Source: Dactylorhiza incarnata
Lineage: Eukaryota > Streptophyta > Magnoliopsida > Asparagales > Orchidaceae
Reading direction: 5' to 3'
Assembly: GCA_033032865.1 (NCBI GenBank)
Contig: JAWHQI010000278.1
Coordinates: 744,001 to 808,000, forward strand
Length of the DNA: 64,000 bases
A program made the position numbers and the translations under genes. The notes beneath the pieces are model-generated. The model was given only the letters and a program-made list of their open reading frames with translations. It had not been told where the DNA came from and searched no databases. Of the stretch, positions 54,578 to 64,000 are shown piece by piece; position 1 is the stretch's first letter, and every line of letters starts with the position of its first letter.

Positions 54578-56785
54578 ACTCCGTTTCAAGGAGTCTTCTC
54601 CGTTCCAAGTAGGTTAGTTTTATAATTTTGCGGTAGTTCTTCGTATTTGACCGTATTAGGTCCGCCGATTTATTTAAGTTCGATAAATATTTTAGTGGCA
54701 TCCCTTAAGATTACTTGCGTTTGATAGGTTAAGGCCTCACTATAAACATCAAGACTTTTGTTATAATCTCTTGATTCGATCGTCGAGACTTTAAATATTC
54801 GCAAGAGGTTTACTATGAGATCTTTTAACCTCAATTGCTTGCATCGCGGCGATTCACTTATGTATTATAATTGCCGTAAATTTTCCGATTTTTCAACCTC
54901 TTTTAATCGATAAATATCAAAAGGCGCCGAAAAATTCAAAATTCAAGCCAGAGGTTGGAATCACCGTATCTTAGCCTCCATAATTTCATCAAACTATTTC
55001 AAGTTTCATTTGATTTCTATTAAATTATATTATCCCAATAAACCCTTCAAAAATACTTTTAGGGCTCAAAAGAATTCCCAAATTTTATTTGAGGGTTTAA
55101 ATAAGCATGAAGAGCCTTTCATAACTTTTATAAGAATTATTTCCTCGATTAGGACTCTTTGAAAAAATTTTAAACATGGATGTAACCATATTAAATACTA
55201 AAAAATGGTTAGATTTTTTTGAAATTTACCAAAGTTTTTCAGTGGCTGTAAAACTGTTTACACTTATCCATAAATTTTATTATAATTTTCCTCTGAACTT
55301 TAAGCCCTCTAAAATTTTTAGAAGTGTAGATTCTCTTATATTTAAATCCTTAAATATACCAAGATTGTTTAGTAAATTCAAATAAAATCCAGAGGGTGTG
55401 TTCCCCCTATAATACACAACATATAAAAATTTAGAGATTTTTAATTAGGTAATTTGCCTCTTGGATTTTTATAATGAAAATAGCTAGTTTGATTAAATCA
55501 GTAAAAATATCATACTGTTTTTAAAAATCCCTAATTAATTAGAAAAGATGTATATAAGCTTTGGGCATCTCTGTCATTTTTCTCAGAATTATTTGACTAG
55601 TTTTGACCCCCTGATAATTCAGAAATAGAGATAATATCTCTATTTTAATTGTTAAAAATATTAAATCTTGTCAGATAAATCTCACAATTTTTCTGGAGAT
55701 ATCTCTCTTCATGTCGCACAACTTTTGTATTCAAAACTTTTTAATTTGAGCCCTCAATTGGTCATAGAAAATCAAAAACCCTCTGTTTTATTAGAATATT
55801 ACACATCACATATGTTGATGATGCTTTACGATTGAGATCGAGCTGCAAGTTACGTGCTTCGGCCCCAAAACGGATCTTGAGTCAATCCGTTGTGTGGGAA
55901 ACAATCATTAGTAAGCCATTTTTAAGATAATCCCGATCACGGGATCAGACGGCAACTGTGCCTTCCCGCAAGCTTCAGGCTTGCGGGGCCTTTCCACCGC
56001 CGTCCGGTCATCGTACGGTCGTTCCCTCACCCCCAGATGACTCGCAGGGAGCCGATGCTTTTTCTGGCGATGGTCTGCAGCATGGCACTGCTGGCGACTG
56101 CCGGAGTTCTGTTGTAGAGAATTACGCCACGGGTGCCGTCAAAGCTCCATTTTCCGGCGGCACCACCGCCTACCCTCTATCCAGAGAGGGTTTCTGACCC
56201 TCCTCCGGCGAGGAGCATCCTCCCAGCGCCACCCAGAGCATTGGGAGGCTCACGTTGCTTGGACACCACCCCGAGCCTATAGCATGGCTTAGGTGGTGGC
56301 GGCGGCGCTCCGGCAGCTAGAGCCCGCATGCAAGTCATCAGTGACCTAAGGAGGGAGGAGAGGGAGAGTATCCACATGCTGGAGGGGGCCTCTGGAGCTT
56401 CCGGCAAGATCTGCCATTAGAGGTGGTGGAGGGTGGAGGAGCTCGGGTGGGCGGTTTCCGGCGAGGCAGGGCTCCTGCAGGGTTGGGGTTGAGTTTGGAT
56501 GGGGGCTGTGAAGTGATCTGGAGGGAGGGGCACCTATATAAGGCTTGGAGGAGCCCCTCCTCCCATTAACCCATGGTGTGGGATTAAAACTTCTTTGAAG
56601 AAGAGGCTTGGGCAGGTGGCAATCATCTGATGGGGGAGGTACAACCAGATGTCCATATCTTGGAGGTTAGAACATGGCTAGGCTTGGGAATTTGGTTTTG
56701 GGAGAGAGAGAGAGAAGGAGTTGGTTTAGTTCTTCCCAAGGTCCTTTGCCTTGGTCCTCAAACCTCTTAGGCCAGCTGGTGCTTG
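54578..56785 (+). repeat. Long Gypsy-type LTR (piece 3)
   Basis: No recognisable protein. The order is AT-rich sequence (54600-55800), then GC-rich sequence with CCGCCGTCCGG and CTCCGGCG words (55950-56480), then TGGG/GGAG-rich sequence. The 5.5-kb LTR has the same order. Together with 39335-39465 and 40945-42206 it may be one LTR interrupted twice and cut at 56786 by the next element. ORFs such as 55958-56197 are unrecognised. Confidence 0.35.
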
Positions 56786-58512
56786 TGAAAGTATCTAGTT
56801 GCGGCCTAAATCACCTAGAGGGGGTGAATAGGTGGTTTCTATAGCTTTTTGCGGAATTAAAAACATAAGAATAAAAGCACACAGAAAACCAAAGAGCACA
56901 GTACACACAAGGATTTATAGTGGTTCCCCGTACTTGGGTAGTCCACTTTGCACCTCACCTATCTAGCACAACCGGCTAGACTAGGCTACTTCACTAACTC
57001 GGATTATCAATAATCCTACAACTCGGAGTCACCACTCCTACAAGCTCGGAGCAAAACAACTCCTACAAAAACTCGGAGCAAACCACTCCTACAAAAACTC
57101 GGAGCAAACCACTCCTACAAAAACTCGGAGCAAAACAACTCCTACAAAAAGAAATATTTGTAAAACAAACTTCTTGAAATCTCAAAGAGATTTGACTTCA
57201 GATCTGAGAAAATCGGTCCTCTTCTTTCTTGCTTGAGAAATAAAGTCTTGCACCAGAAGATTGAAGAAGAAGAAAAACCTTGCTTGAAAAACCTTGATCT
57301 GAATACTTGAGTCGACTTGATCAGGAAGACAGTAGAGAGATTCTGAATAGCTTGATCTTGTCGACTACCCTTGGCGATGAAGAATCGCAAAACACTTTCT
57401 TATTGGAGACGAAGAACTTGCGTGAGGAATAATATCATCCAACAGAACAAGAGAGAGAAAATCTGTATATAATATTTGCACTCTTCACTTCCCTTTTCAC
57501 GAAAAAAATTATATTCACGAAAATTAGAACAGAATATTTATATCTCCAACATTCTCCAACGGCTGTATGCAAATTCCTTTTTGAAACCTTCTTCTCGAAC
57601 GACTATAAAGAATGAATAAGGAATATAATTCTGTGAATGGCTGTAATAATTAAATAAAGGAGAAATATAATCTCCAACGGTTGTCTGCCATAATTAGGAA
57701 AAATTAATTCTTTAACAGTAAGATTTAAGGAAAATCTCTTTCCATGGCTATGAAAATAAATCTCTAACGGGTGTCTGCAAGATTTAAGGAATAAATTCCA
57801 TGAATACTTCACGCGGAGGAAGCCTATATGGAAAGCAGACAATAAGGAAACCATCGAATTGAATTTAGAAACAGCGCAGACCAAAGTTCAGAATCTGTCA
57901 AATTTTCGTCGAACGAAATTGCGATCGACGAACAACCTCTCTTTCGTCGAACGGAGATCGGCGATTAGAAACAGCGCAGACCAAAGTTCAGAATATGTCA
58001 AATTTTCGTCGAGTGAAATTGCGATCGACGAACAACCTCCCTTTCGTCGAACGGAGACCGGCGAGCGTGATCGACGAAATATATATAAGCAGCGCTCGAC
58101 GAAAACTTCAGCCAACAGCGCTCGATGAAAAATTGTGTTCGACGAATTCTTTCAGTTGGCCGAACTGAGCTCGACGAAATTTCCCAATTCGTCGAACTAA
58201 AAATTCTTAAGCAAAATTTTTCTTTCTTCCAAATTTTAGCAGCAACTCTTCTAAGCTCTTCCTTTGTGTTTGAATATAAAGTGCACCTCAATAGAGAAAT
58301 TACTCATGAATCAACACTTGGTCTTACACAATGAAGAGTTACATTGTCTAGGACTGCATTTGATGATCCATAGTAATTTGACATTGGTTTGCACTTATCA
58401 ATTTAGAACCTACAAACACATAACTGAAAATATCATCAAATACAACTCAATTCAACTTAGTTCAAAGGGACACTTCTTCAAATCAAGGTAATTGTGGCTA
58501 CAATACCCAACA
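56786..58512 (-). repeat. 3' LTR of the gag-only element (1,727 bp)
   Basis: The minus strand starts TGTTGGGTATTGTAGCC after CTTCAAATAGGGGAAGAT and ends CAACTAGATACTTTCA. It contains a 100-bp tandem duplication (57865-57964 and 57965-58064), rich in TTTCGTCGA motifs, and a 27-bp repeat of ACTCCTACAAAAACTCGGAG (57035-57145). Confidence 0.92.
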
Positions 58513-58990
58513 ATCTTCCCCTATTTGAAGAAGTCAGAACCTATGTACTGAGTTGAATTGCACTTAGATAAATATATATTAAATATATAAGGAGAATTAA
58601 AAACTTAGCTTTTTCAACTTTCTCTCCCTTTCAACTTTCTCTTTCAACTTTGTCAATCCTAACTTTGCCAATTCCTCCAAACTTCAAATTCTCTTCCAAT
58701 TTCAACTTCTCCCCCCCTTTCTGACTACTTCAGATAGGGAAGAAAAAGCACGAGAGCTCAAAGCTCCCCCTCAGCAACTGCATAGGAGTTCACACTTGGG
58801 AGTATATTTTGAATATGTTGAATCAGCTCCCCCTCAATCTTTTCTCTCCCTTAGTCTTATCTCCCCCTTAGAATTTCAGTGCCTGGACTTACTATATACT
58901 TATATGTTCTGGTCAAGTACCATGAACATCAACTGTCCAAATGCCTGATTAGAGTTTTGGTTGGCCTTTGGACATACCTGCCAACACAGA
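58513..58990 (-). other. Untranslated region with polypurine tract
   Basis: Non-coding on the minus strand, with several AAGGGGGAG-type purine blocks. It ends in AAATAGGGGAAGAT before the 3' LTR, as in the element at 1-5178. Confidence 0.8.
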
Positions 58991-61258
58991 TTAATTACCC
59001 TTAGGAACCCAAACAAATTTGGGTCCTAGGTTCCAGGTTAGATCAACACCACTCGGAGTGTTAACATTGCAAGGAGTCATTCTTACATTGTTAACCCGTG
59101 GAGTCTTATAATTTCTAGGGTTAAACCAACAATCTATGGCAAAGTGACCAACCTTGCCACAACACCAACAATCAAATCGATTGTATCTTCTCTTGTTCTC
59201 CTGTTTTAACTTTTGAACGGGGAATTTAACAGGAGCAACCTTCTTAGAAGCAGAAGCCTTGTGGTGGCAACATACACATGGCTCCTTCTTTTCAAGAGAT
59301 TTAGCAACAATAAATTGGATCTTTGGTGCTTTCTTAGCAACTGATCCATGTATAAATGAACCATGATCCTTGAGGATTACTTCTTCATAAGGTGCCTTGA
59401 AAGCAGTTGTTTCGAGGCTTCGGAGATGGCTCCATCCTTGGTTCCTCTTACTTGACTCAACATGAGTTGGTCTTGTACAATGACCATACATGGACTCAAA
59501 ATTATAAGTGTTTGTAGGGAACACTACCTTCCTAAATGAAGGTTGACTTTGATCAGCCTTTCCTTTTCCTTTCACAGCTCTCTTCTCAGCGGCCTTACTA
59601 CTTTCAGCCTCATGACCAAGGCCACTAACCTTCGCAGGAGCAGAAAATCTTTCAATGATTGGAAGAATAGTTTTTGGTTTGGAGAAGCTTTCAACTATCT
59701 TCCTTTCCACCACTAACTTTTCTTCTAATTCATTTATGAATTTCTCCTTAAGATTTAATAACTCAGAGGAGCTTTTAAGTTCATCTTTCAAGATTTGGAC
59801 TTCTTCTTTGAGAGGAGTTAATTTTTCAATTTCCTTCCTCAAATCTGATTCCACCCTCTTGAGAGATGCAATCTCCTTTAACTGAGATTTGACTACCTTG
59901 CGGCATTTGTCAAATCCTTCCAAAACGGCTTTATACTGAGTCGTTAAATCTAAGTCTTCCTCTGAAGAATAGCCATCATTTGCATTGGAGTCAGTTTCAG
60001 AAGCAGAAAAAGGAGTGTGCGAGTTTACCTTCCCTTTGTATGTGGAGTCGCTTACTTCCTCATCTGAATGTGTCATAAGCCCAAAATAGGCTTCTTCATC
60101 TGAGCTTGACTTCCCTGCGTCACTGTCGCTAAGATTCTTAGTCTTCTTTGCTAAGAAGCTCTTTTCTTCTTTTCTTTTACTCTTGAAGGATTTCTTTTCT
60201 TCCTTCTTTTTGTATGGACATTCCGTACTTATATGTCCTGGCTTATTACAGCAATAACAAATGATATCAGTCGAAACATGTATATTCGGTTTGGTTTTAT
60301 ACCTGTCGTTGTTGTGTTCTTTCTTGTGATGGTCATCATCATGTCTTGATCTTCTATGATCTGATGAGTAGGATTGACCTTTCCTTTGACTCCTTTTTCT
60401 GAGCAATTTCTTGAATTTCTTGGAGAGTGAAGAGAGATCTCCATCGGACATATCAGAGCTTGAGGGGCAAGCATCTGTTTCATCATCTTCATCTGAGGAT
60501 TGTCTCCTGACAGATGAGGTAGCTTTATTTCTTCTTGACCCTTCGGCTCTGAATGCTACAGACTTCTCTCTTCCAGAAGTGGAGCATCCTTCTTCTTCAG
60601 CTTTTCTAATACTCAGCTTTAGCTCATGTGATAGGAGCTTGCCAAACAGAATTTGTGGCTCCATCGTAGCCAACTTTCCGAATTCCCGGATAACAATTGC
60701 CTTGGTATCCCATTCTTTTGTCAGGGATCTCAAGAACTTGCCATTTAATTCTCCGACGGTGAATTCCCGATCATAATTTCTAAGACCGTTTACGATCTTG
60801 AAGAACTTTTCATAAGTGTCTGAGATGGAGTCTCTCGGATCTTGCTTAAATGCTTCATATTCTTGATTCAGCAAAGATCGTCGATCATCTCGCACTTCTT
60901 CTGTACCTTCTATGAGAACCACTAGGGAATCCCACATTTCTTTTGCAGATTTGCAATGTATCAGATTTTGCAACATAGAATCATCCACTGCACCGGCAAT
61001 GATGTTCTTGGCCTTTTTATCCAAAGAGACGAGAGCAATCTCATCCTTGGTCAATTCCAGCATTTTCTTGGCTATTTGAATATTAGAATTTATTGAAGAA
61101 GGTTTCATGGGGACATGAGGGCCTTCTTCCACAATCTGAAAGATTCTTGGATCTGCAGCTTCCATGAAGAATTTTACTCTTTCTTTCCACATCGAAAAAT
61201 TTTCTTTAGTGCAAACTGACAACTTGGCGGAATTCTTGGATTTATCCATTCCGGACAT
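58991..61258 (-). CDS. Intact Gag of a SIRE-type non-autonomous element (755 aa)
   Basis: The ORF starts at the first ATG after the PBS (MSGMDKSKNSAKLSVCTKEN) and is uninterrupted. Residues 1-130 hold the copia Gag N-terminal motif (FSMWKERVKFFMEAADPRIF, SAKEMWDSLVVLIEGTEEV). Residues 130-220 are the UBN2-like capsid part (YEKFFKIVNGLRNYDREFTV). A basic Ser-rich region leads to the zinc knuckle CYCCNKPGHISTEC (about residue 335). A long acidic and coiled-coil region (about 390-540) follows. A second knuckle, CWCCGKVGHFAIDC, is at about residue 700. It ends in PKFVWVPKGN, where pol would begin in a full element. It would form RNA-binding particles in the cytoplasm but needs enzymes from another element. 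Confidence 0.92.
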   Translation of the reverse strand: MSGMDKSKNSAKLSVCTKENFSMWKERVKFFMEAADPRIFQIVEEGPHVPMKPSSINSNIQIAKKMLELTKDEIALVSLDKKAKNIIAGAVDDSMLQNLIHCKSAKEMWDSLVVLIEGTEEVRDDRRSLLNQEYEAFKQDPRDSISDTYEKFFKIVNGLRNYDREFTVGELNGKFLRSLTKEWDTKAIVIREFGKLATMEPQILFGKLLSHELKLSIRKAEEEGCSTSGREKSVAFRAEGSRRNKATSSVRRQSSDEDDETDACPSSSDMSDGDLSSLSKKFKKLLRKRSQRKGQSYSSDHRRSRHDDDHHKKEHNNDRYKTKPNIHVSTDIICYCCNKPGHISTECPYKKKEEKKSFKSKRKEEKSFLAKKTKNLSDSDAGKSSSDEEAYFGLMTHSDEEVSDSTYKGKVNSHTPFSASETDSNANDGYSSEEDLDLTTQYKAVLEGFDKCRKVVKSQLKEIASLKRVESDLRKEIEKLTPLKEEVQILKDELKSSSELLNLKEKFINELEEKLVVERKIVESFSKPKTILPIIERFSAPAKVSGLGHEAESSKAAEKRAVKGKGKADQSQPSFRKVVFPTNTYNFESMYGHCTRPTHVESSKRNQGWSHLRSLETTAFKAPYEEVILKDHGSFIHGSVAKKAPKIQFIVAKSLEKKEPCVCCHHKASASKKVAPVKFPVQKLKQENKRRYNRFDCWCCGKVGHFAIDCWFNPRNYKTPRVNNVRMTPCNVNTPSGVDLTWNLGPKFVWVPKGN

Positions 61259-61323
61259 ACTTGCTCTTGCAACTAGATTTTATAGATCTTGTTCAAGGTG
61301 TTAACCTTTTATCGAACAACCTA

Positions 61324-61335
61324 GCTCTGATACCA
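61324..61335 (-). other. Primer-binding site of the gag-only element
   Basis: The minus strand reads TGGTATCAGAGC two bases after the LTR end; tRNA-Met type. Confidence 0.92.
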
Positions 61336-61337
61336 AT

Positions 61338-61597
61338 TGAAAGTATCTAGTTGCGACCTAAATCACCTAGAGGGGGGTGAATAGGTGGTTTCTATAGCTT
61401 TTTGCGGAATTAAAAACATAAGAATAAAAGCACATAGAAAACCAAAGAGCACAGTACACACAAGGATTTATAGTGGTTCCCCGTACTTGGGTAGTCCACT
61501 TTGCACCTCACCTATCTAGCACAACTGGCTAGACTAGGCTACTTCACTAACTCGGATTATCAATAATCCTACAACTCGGAGTCACCATTCCTACAAG
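61338..61597 (-). repeat. Truncated 5' LTR of the gag-only element
   Basis: Nearly identical to the first 260 bases of 56786-58512 and then abruptly different after TCCTACAAG at 61597. Confidence 0.92.
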
Positions 61598-61712
61598 GTG
61601 GTGCAAGTGATTTGTCCACCATATTATGATGTGTCTTCCGCATTTCAAATATATTTCATAAAAAACTCCATTATTCTCAATATATTTCACTTTTCTTACA
61701 AATTAAGAAAAG

Positions 61713-61724
61713 TGGTATCAGAGC
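61713..61724 (+). other. Primer-binding site, tRNA-Met type
   Basis: TGGTATCAGAGC, 35 bases before the Gag-like start codon at 61759. Confidence 0.9.
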
Positions 61725-61758
61725 TAGGTTATTCCAATCGGCTTAACAACCGGGAATA

Positions 61759-63219
61759 ATGACGTCTCATGATCTCGCTTCTACTAGTGGGGTAAATTTT
61801 TATGAAGAAGAAAAATCTCCTAAACCACCTTTATTCGAAGGGAAAAATTATAAAGGGTGGAAATTATTAATGGAAAAATTTATTAAAACTTTTGACATCG
61901 AAGTATGGAACTTAGCAATTATAAGACGTACGGTTGAGTCGAATAAAAAGGAACGTCAGCTAAATGCCAAAGCCAAACATTATTTATTTTGTGCACTATC
62001 TAATGAAGTTTTCAAATTTGTATATTGCTTTTCTAGTGCATACAAAATATGGCGCTTTCTTGAAGAAATGTATGATCTTCCTCTCGCAGGTGTGGAACAA
62101 ACACAGGAGGAAAAGAACGTACAAGCATCCATAATCATTCAAGAAGATCTCTCTCGGAGCGAAGCCATGGAGAATATTGAAATAGAAAAGGAGAACAATA
62201 CATCAAGAGAAAAAGAAGATGAAAACTCATCCATAATGGAGGAAGAACTAAAAGATGACGAAGGAATTGCATGTTCACAATCTGCCTCCTCCAATAGCGC
62301 TGTAAGGAAAACTAAATCTTCTTCTTGTGTGATAACTTCCATTTCTAGTTTCAATATACTAAAAACTGCTAAACGTAAGATCAAGAAACTGAAAATCACT
62401 ATTAAAAATTTACATTTAGAAAATAAGAGATTAAAAGCTAATGTGAATTTAGAATCAAATTGTCATGTAGTTTCAACATCTTGTCTTTTACTTGAAAACA
62501 CAAAACCTTGTTTTGATTGTAATAACTTTAAGGAAAAACTTAAGGAACTTGAAAAAGAAATTATTTTTATAAAAGAACAAAATGAAAAATTATGTTTAGA
62601 AAATTCATCTTTGATAAATGATTGTGCTAAGTGTAAAGAATATAAAATTGAAATTAAAGAGATGGATGAAACATTTGATGAATATAGAAACAACTATCAA
62701 GATCATATTGATTCAATTGTTTCCACTCTTAAAAATAGCACAATCAATTATAATAAAGCTAGACATAATTTGAAACTTAAAAACAATGAATTAGAAACTA
62801 AAATTAACTTGCTTAAGGAAATCATAAAGAAAAATTCTCAAGAACAAGCAAACTCTAAGAGCAAGTTGAATTTGATTTCACAAAATATGAGGATTGAAAA
62901 TAAAGTTTCAAAATACAATCATTATTATCATGTACAACATCAAACTTCTCCAAACATAACACTTCACAAATTTCCTATGAAAAATGCTTTCTATAATTAT
63001 AATCCTAAAGATAAAAATTATCACAATGGAAATTTGACTCATAAGAATAATATTAAACCACAGTATGAATGGAGACCCAAAGTTAAAGATGAAACACAAA
63101 CTCAAATCAAAAGGGCCCATTCAATCTTATCTCCCCAAAAGAAAACACGATGTATTTGGGTACCCAAAGGAACCGTCACTCCCGGTCCTCTTTGGATACC
63201 TAAATCTCTTATTCATTAG
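61759..63219 (+). CDS. Gag-like protein without zinc knuckle (486 aa)
   Basis: The ORF opens MTSHDLASTSGVNFYEEEKS. Residues 20-120 contain PPLFEGKNYKGWKLLMEKFI and FVYCFSSAYKIWRFLEEMYD, the copia Gag N-terminal motifs (DUF4219/UBN2-like). Next are an acidic Glu/Ser-rich part and a long Lys/Glu/Asn/Leu-rich coiled-coil-like region (about 195-380). Near residues 250-300 there are Cys pairs (CFDCNNF, CAKCKEY), but no C-x2-C-x4-H-x4-C knuckle. The C-terminus reads RCIWVPKGTVTPGPLWIPKS, like the end of copia Gag just before pol. It is probably the particle protein of a non-autonomous element; a role of the coiled coil is unknown. Confidence 0.75.
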   Translation: MTSHDLASTSGVNFYEEEKSPKPPLFEGKNYKGWKLLMEKFIKTFDIEVWNLAIIRRTVESNKKERQLNAKAKHYLFCALSNEVFKFVYCFSSAYKIWRFLEEMYDLPLAGVEQTQEEKNVQASIIIQEDLSRSEAMENIEIEKENNTSREKEDENSSIMEEELKDDEGIACSQSASSNSAVRKTKSSSCVITSISSFNILKTAKRKIKKLKITIKNLHLENKRLKANVNLESNCHVVSTSCLLLENTKPCFDCNNFKEKLKELEKEIIFIKEQNEKLCLENSSLINDCAKCKEYKIEIKEMDETFDEYRNNYQDHIDSIVSTLKNSTINYNKARHNLKLKNNELETKINLLKEIIKKNSQEQANSKSKLNLISQNMRIENKVSKYNHYYHVQHQTSPNITLHKFPMKNAFYNYNPKDKNYHNGNLTHKNNIKPQYEWRPKVKDETQTQIKRAHSILSPQKKTRCIWVPKGTVTPGPLWIPKSLIH

Positions 63220-64000
63220 GTATCATCAACTGCATGAAGTAGAATCCTTTCAAAATGAAATATACAAAGTTCTACTTCATGATATGCTTTCATTGTTCTT
63301 ATTTTTCTTATTTCTTTTGAACTATCATGCCATGGTCATCCTATATAGTATTGGAAATATGATTTTATCTCATAAAGCTTAATGAGTTTATAAATCATTT
63401 TTGATCAAAATTCAAAATCATATTTTTATTTTGATGACCTATCTTTTCTAAATATCTTATATTATCCATATGAATCAAACTCTAAATTTGCTATAAGATA
63501 TTTCAAATTAAATCCGATTATTAGGCTATTAAGATTCTTAACCTTTACCAACAAGTGGTTTAATGAAATAACTTGATCTAAAAGAAAATTCAAGATTTAA
63601 ATAAAAGCTCAACTTTCAATATGGGAGTCATTGTTCACAAAAAAAAAAATTATATTGTGTTCTCTCCTTGATGTCAAACATGATCTAAACCATCACTATT
63701 GTTCACCTATCAAAAATCACATATATATATATATATTCAAAATTCTTAATTAAAGGAAAATCACTAAAATGTGTTGAAAGAAGTTATCTTCATAATGAAT
63801 ATTGAATTCACAAACACCACCATGATCTAGTGATATCTTTTGCTAAACATCTCTAAAATCATAATCCATATCAAGAATCATCTATAAACAACTATCACAA
63901 ATTATATGATAACAATTGACATTTGTTTACCATGGTTGGTGTTATGGTGTATTATGTGTGTATTGTGATTTATTTCTAGTTTAGACCTATGAATCATTTT
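63220..64000 (+). other. AT-rich sequence after the Gag-like ORF, no gene
   Basis: About 75% A+T, with a short (AT)n run near 63721-63736. No ORF with recognisable motifs and no LTR end before the window closes. Confidence 0.55.

Larger units (their letters stand above)
56786..61597 (-). mobile_element. SIRE-type copia element encoding Gag only
   Basis: On the minus strand: 5' LTR remnant (61597-61338), PBS (61335-61324), gag (61258-58991), a 478-bp purine-rich untranslated part, polypurine tract, and a full 3' LTR (58512-56786). There is no protease, integrase, RT or RNase H, and no gap in which they could lie. It resembles terminal-repeat retrotransposons with a GAG domain known from other plants. 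It is cut at 61597, inside its 5' LTR, where the next element starts. Confidence 0.9.
61598..64000 (+). mobile_element. Second gag-only copia-like element (5' part)
   Basis: The first 115 bases are non-coding and may be the end of an LTR (up to TTTTCTTACA at about 61700). A PBS, a 486-codon Gag-like ORF and an AT-rich downstream part follow, reaching the window end. No pol appears in the 780 bases after the ORF. Codon use is very AT-rich, unlike the neighbouring gag on the minus strand. The junction at 61597 is abrupt. Confidence 0.65.

Noticed and set aside
59655..60776. + strand ORFs opposite the gag at 58991-61258
   Set aside because: Antisense shadows of an intact gag with clear motifs on the minus strand.
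1..64000. tRNA or rRNA genes
   Set aside because: Initiator tRNA-Met-like words occur only as 12-13-base primer-binding sites next to LTRs; no cloverleaf and no rRNA words were recognised.

Overview
The window is nuclear DNA of a flowering plant, probably a eudicot; I cannot name the species. It consists almost entirely of transposable elements nested in one another. I recognise no intact host gene. The only host-derived material I can support is a broken subtilisin-like protease fragment that exists as a head-to-head inverted duplication (17545-19275), and a minus-strand spliced gene or pseudogene of unknown function (about 19552-22260).

Layout, left to right. 1-5178: 3' half of a SIRE/Maximus-type Ty1/copia element on the + strand (end of pol, an LTR-like internal promoter region, a third env-like ORF, 3' LTR). 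5179-5384: end of another LTR. 5385-8600: 5' half of a different copia element on the - strand (259-bp LTR, PBS, gag, protease, integrase, start of RT). 8601-12376: LTR-like sequence of long-LTR Gypsy type. 12399-13666: 5'-truncated LINE with a 22-bp target-site duplication (TSD). 13689-15680: decayed Gypsy RNase H/integrase. 15690-17544: no gene. 17545-19275: inverted subtilase repeat. 19552-22260: host pseudogene. 22540-28457: Gypsy chromovirus (- strand, TSD AGCTT). 28470-30413: Mutator-like element (9-bp TSD) with a MITE inside. 30735-35824: nearly intact Gypsy chromovirus (+ strand, TSD GAGAG). 35973-36375: GC-rich hAT-like repeat. 37269-38878: non-autonomous CACTA element (TSD AGA).

The right third is a multi-layer nest. 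Pieces at 39335-39465, 40945-42206 and 54578-56785 look like one long Gypsy-type LTR. It is interrupted by a SIRE-type solo LTR (39466-40944) and by a Tat-lineage, gag-only Gypsy element (42207-54577). The 5' LTR of the Tat element is in turn split by a 5.5-kb solo LTR (47525-53034, TSD AGAAC). From 56786 to 61597 lies a - strand SIRE-type element that encodes Gag but no Pol. It is cut at 61597 and joined to a second, unrelated gag-only element (61598 to the window end).

Several elements (56786-61597, 42207-54577, 61598-64000) have kept gag and lost pol, so they would depend on enzymes supplied by full elements. The motif TTCGTCGA/TCGACGAA is strongly repeated both in the SIRE-type LTRs and in the unrelated 5.5-kb LTR. 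Coordinates of LTR ends and TSDs were read directly from the sequence. Lineage names come from family knowledge, without database support.
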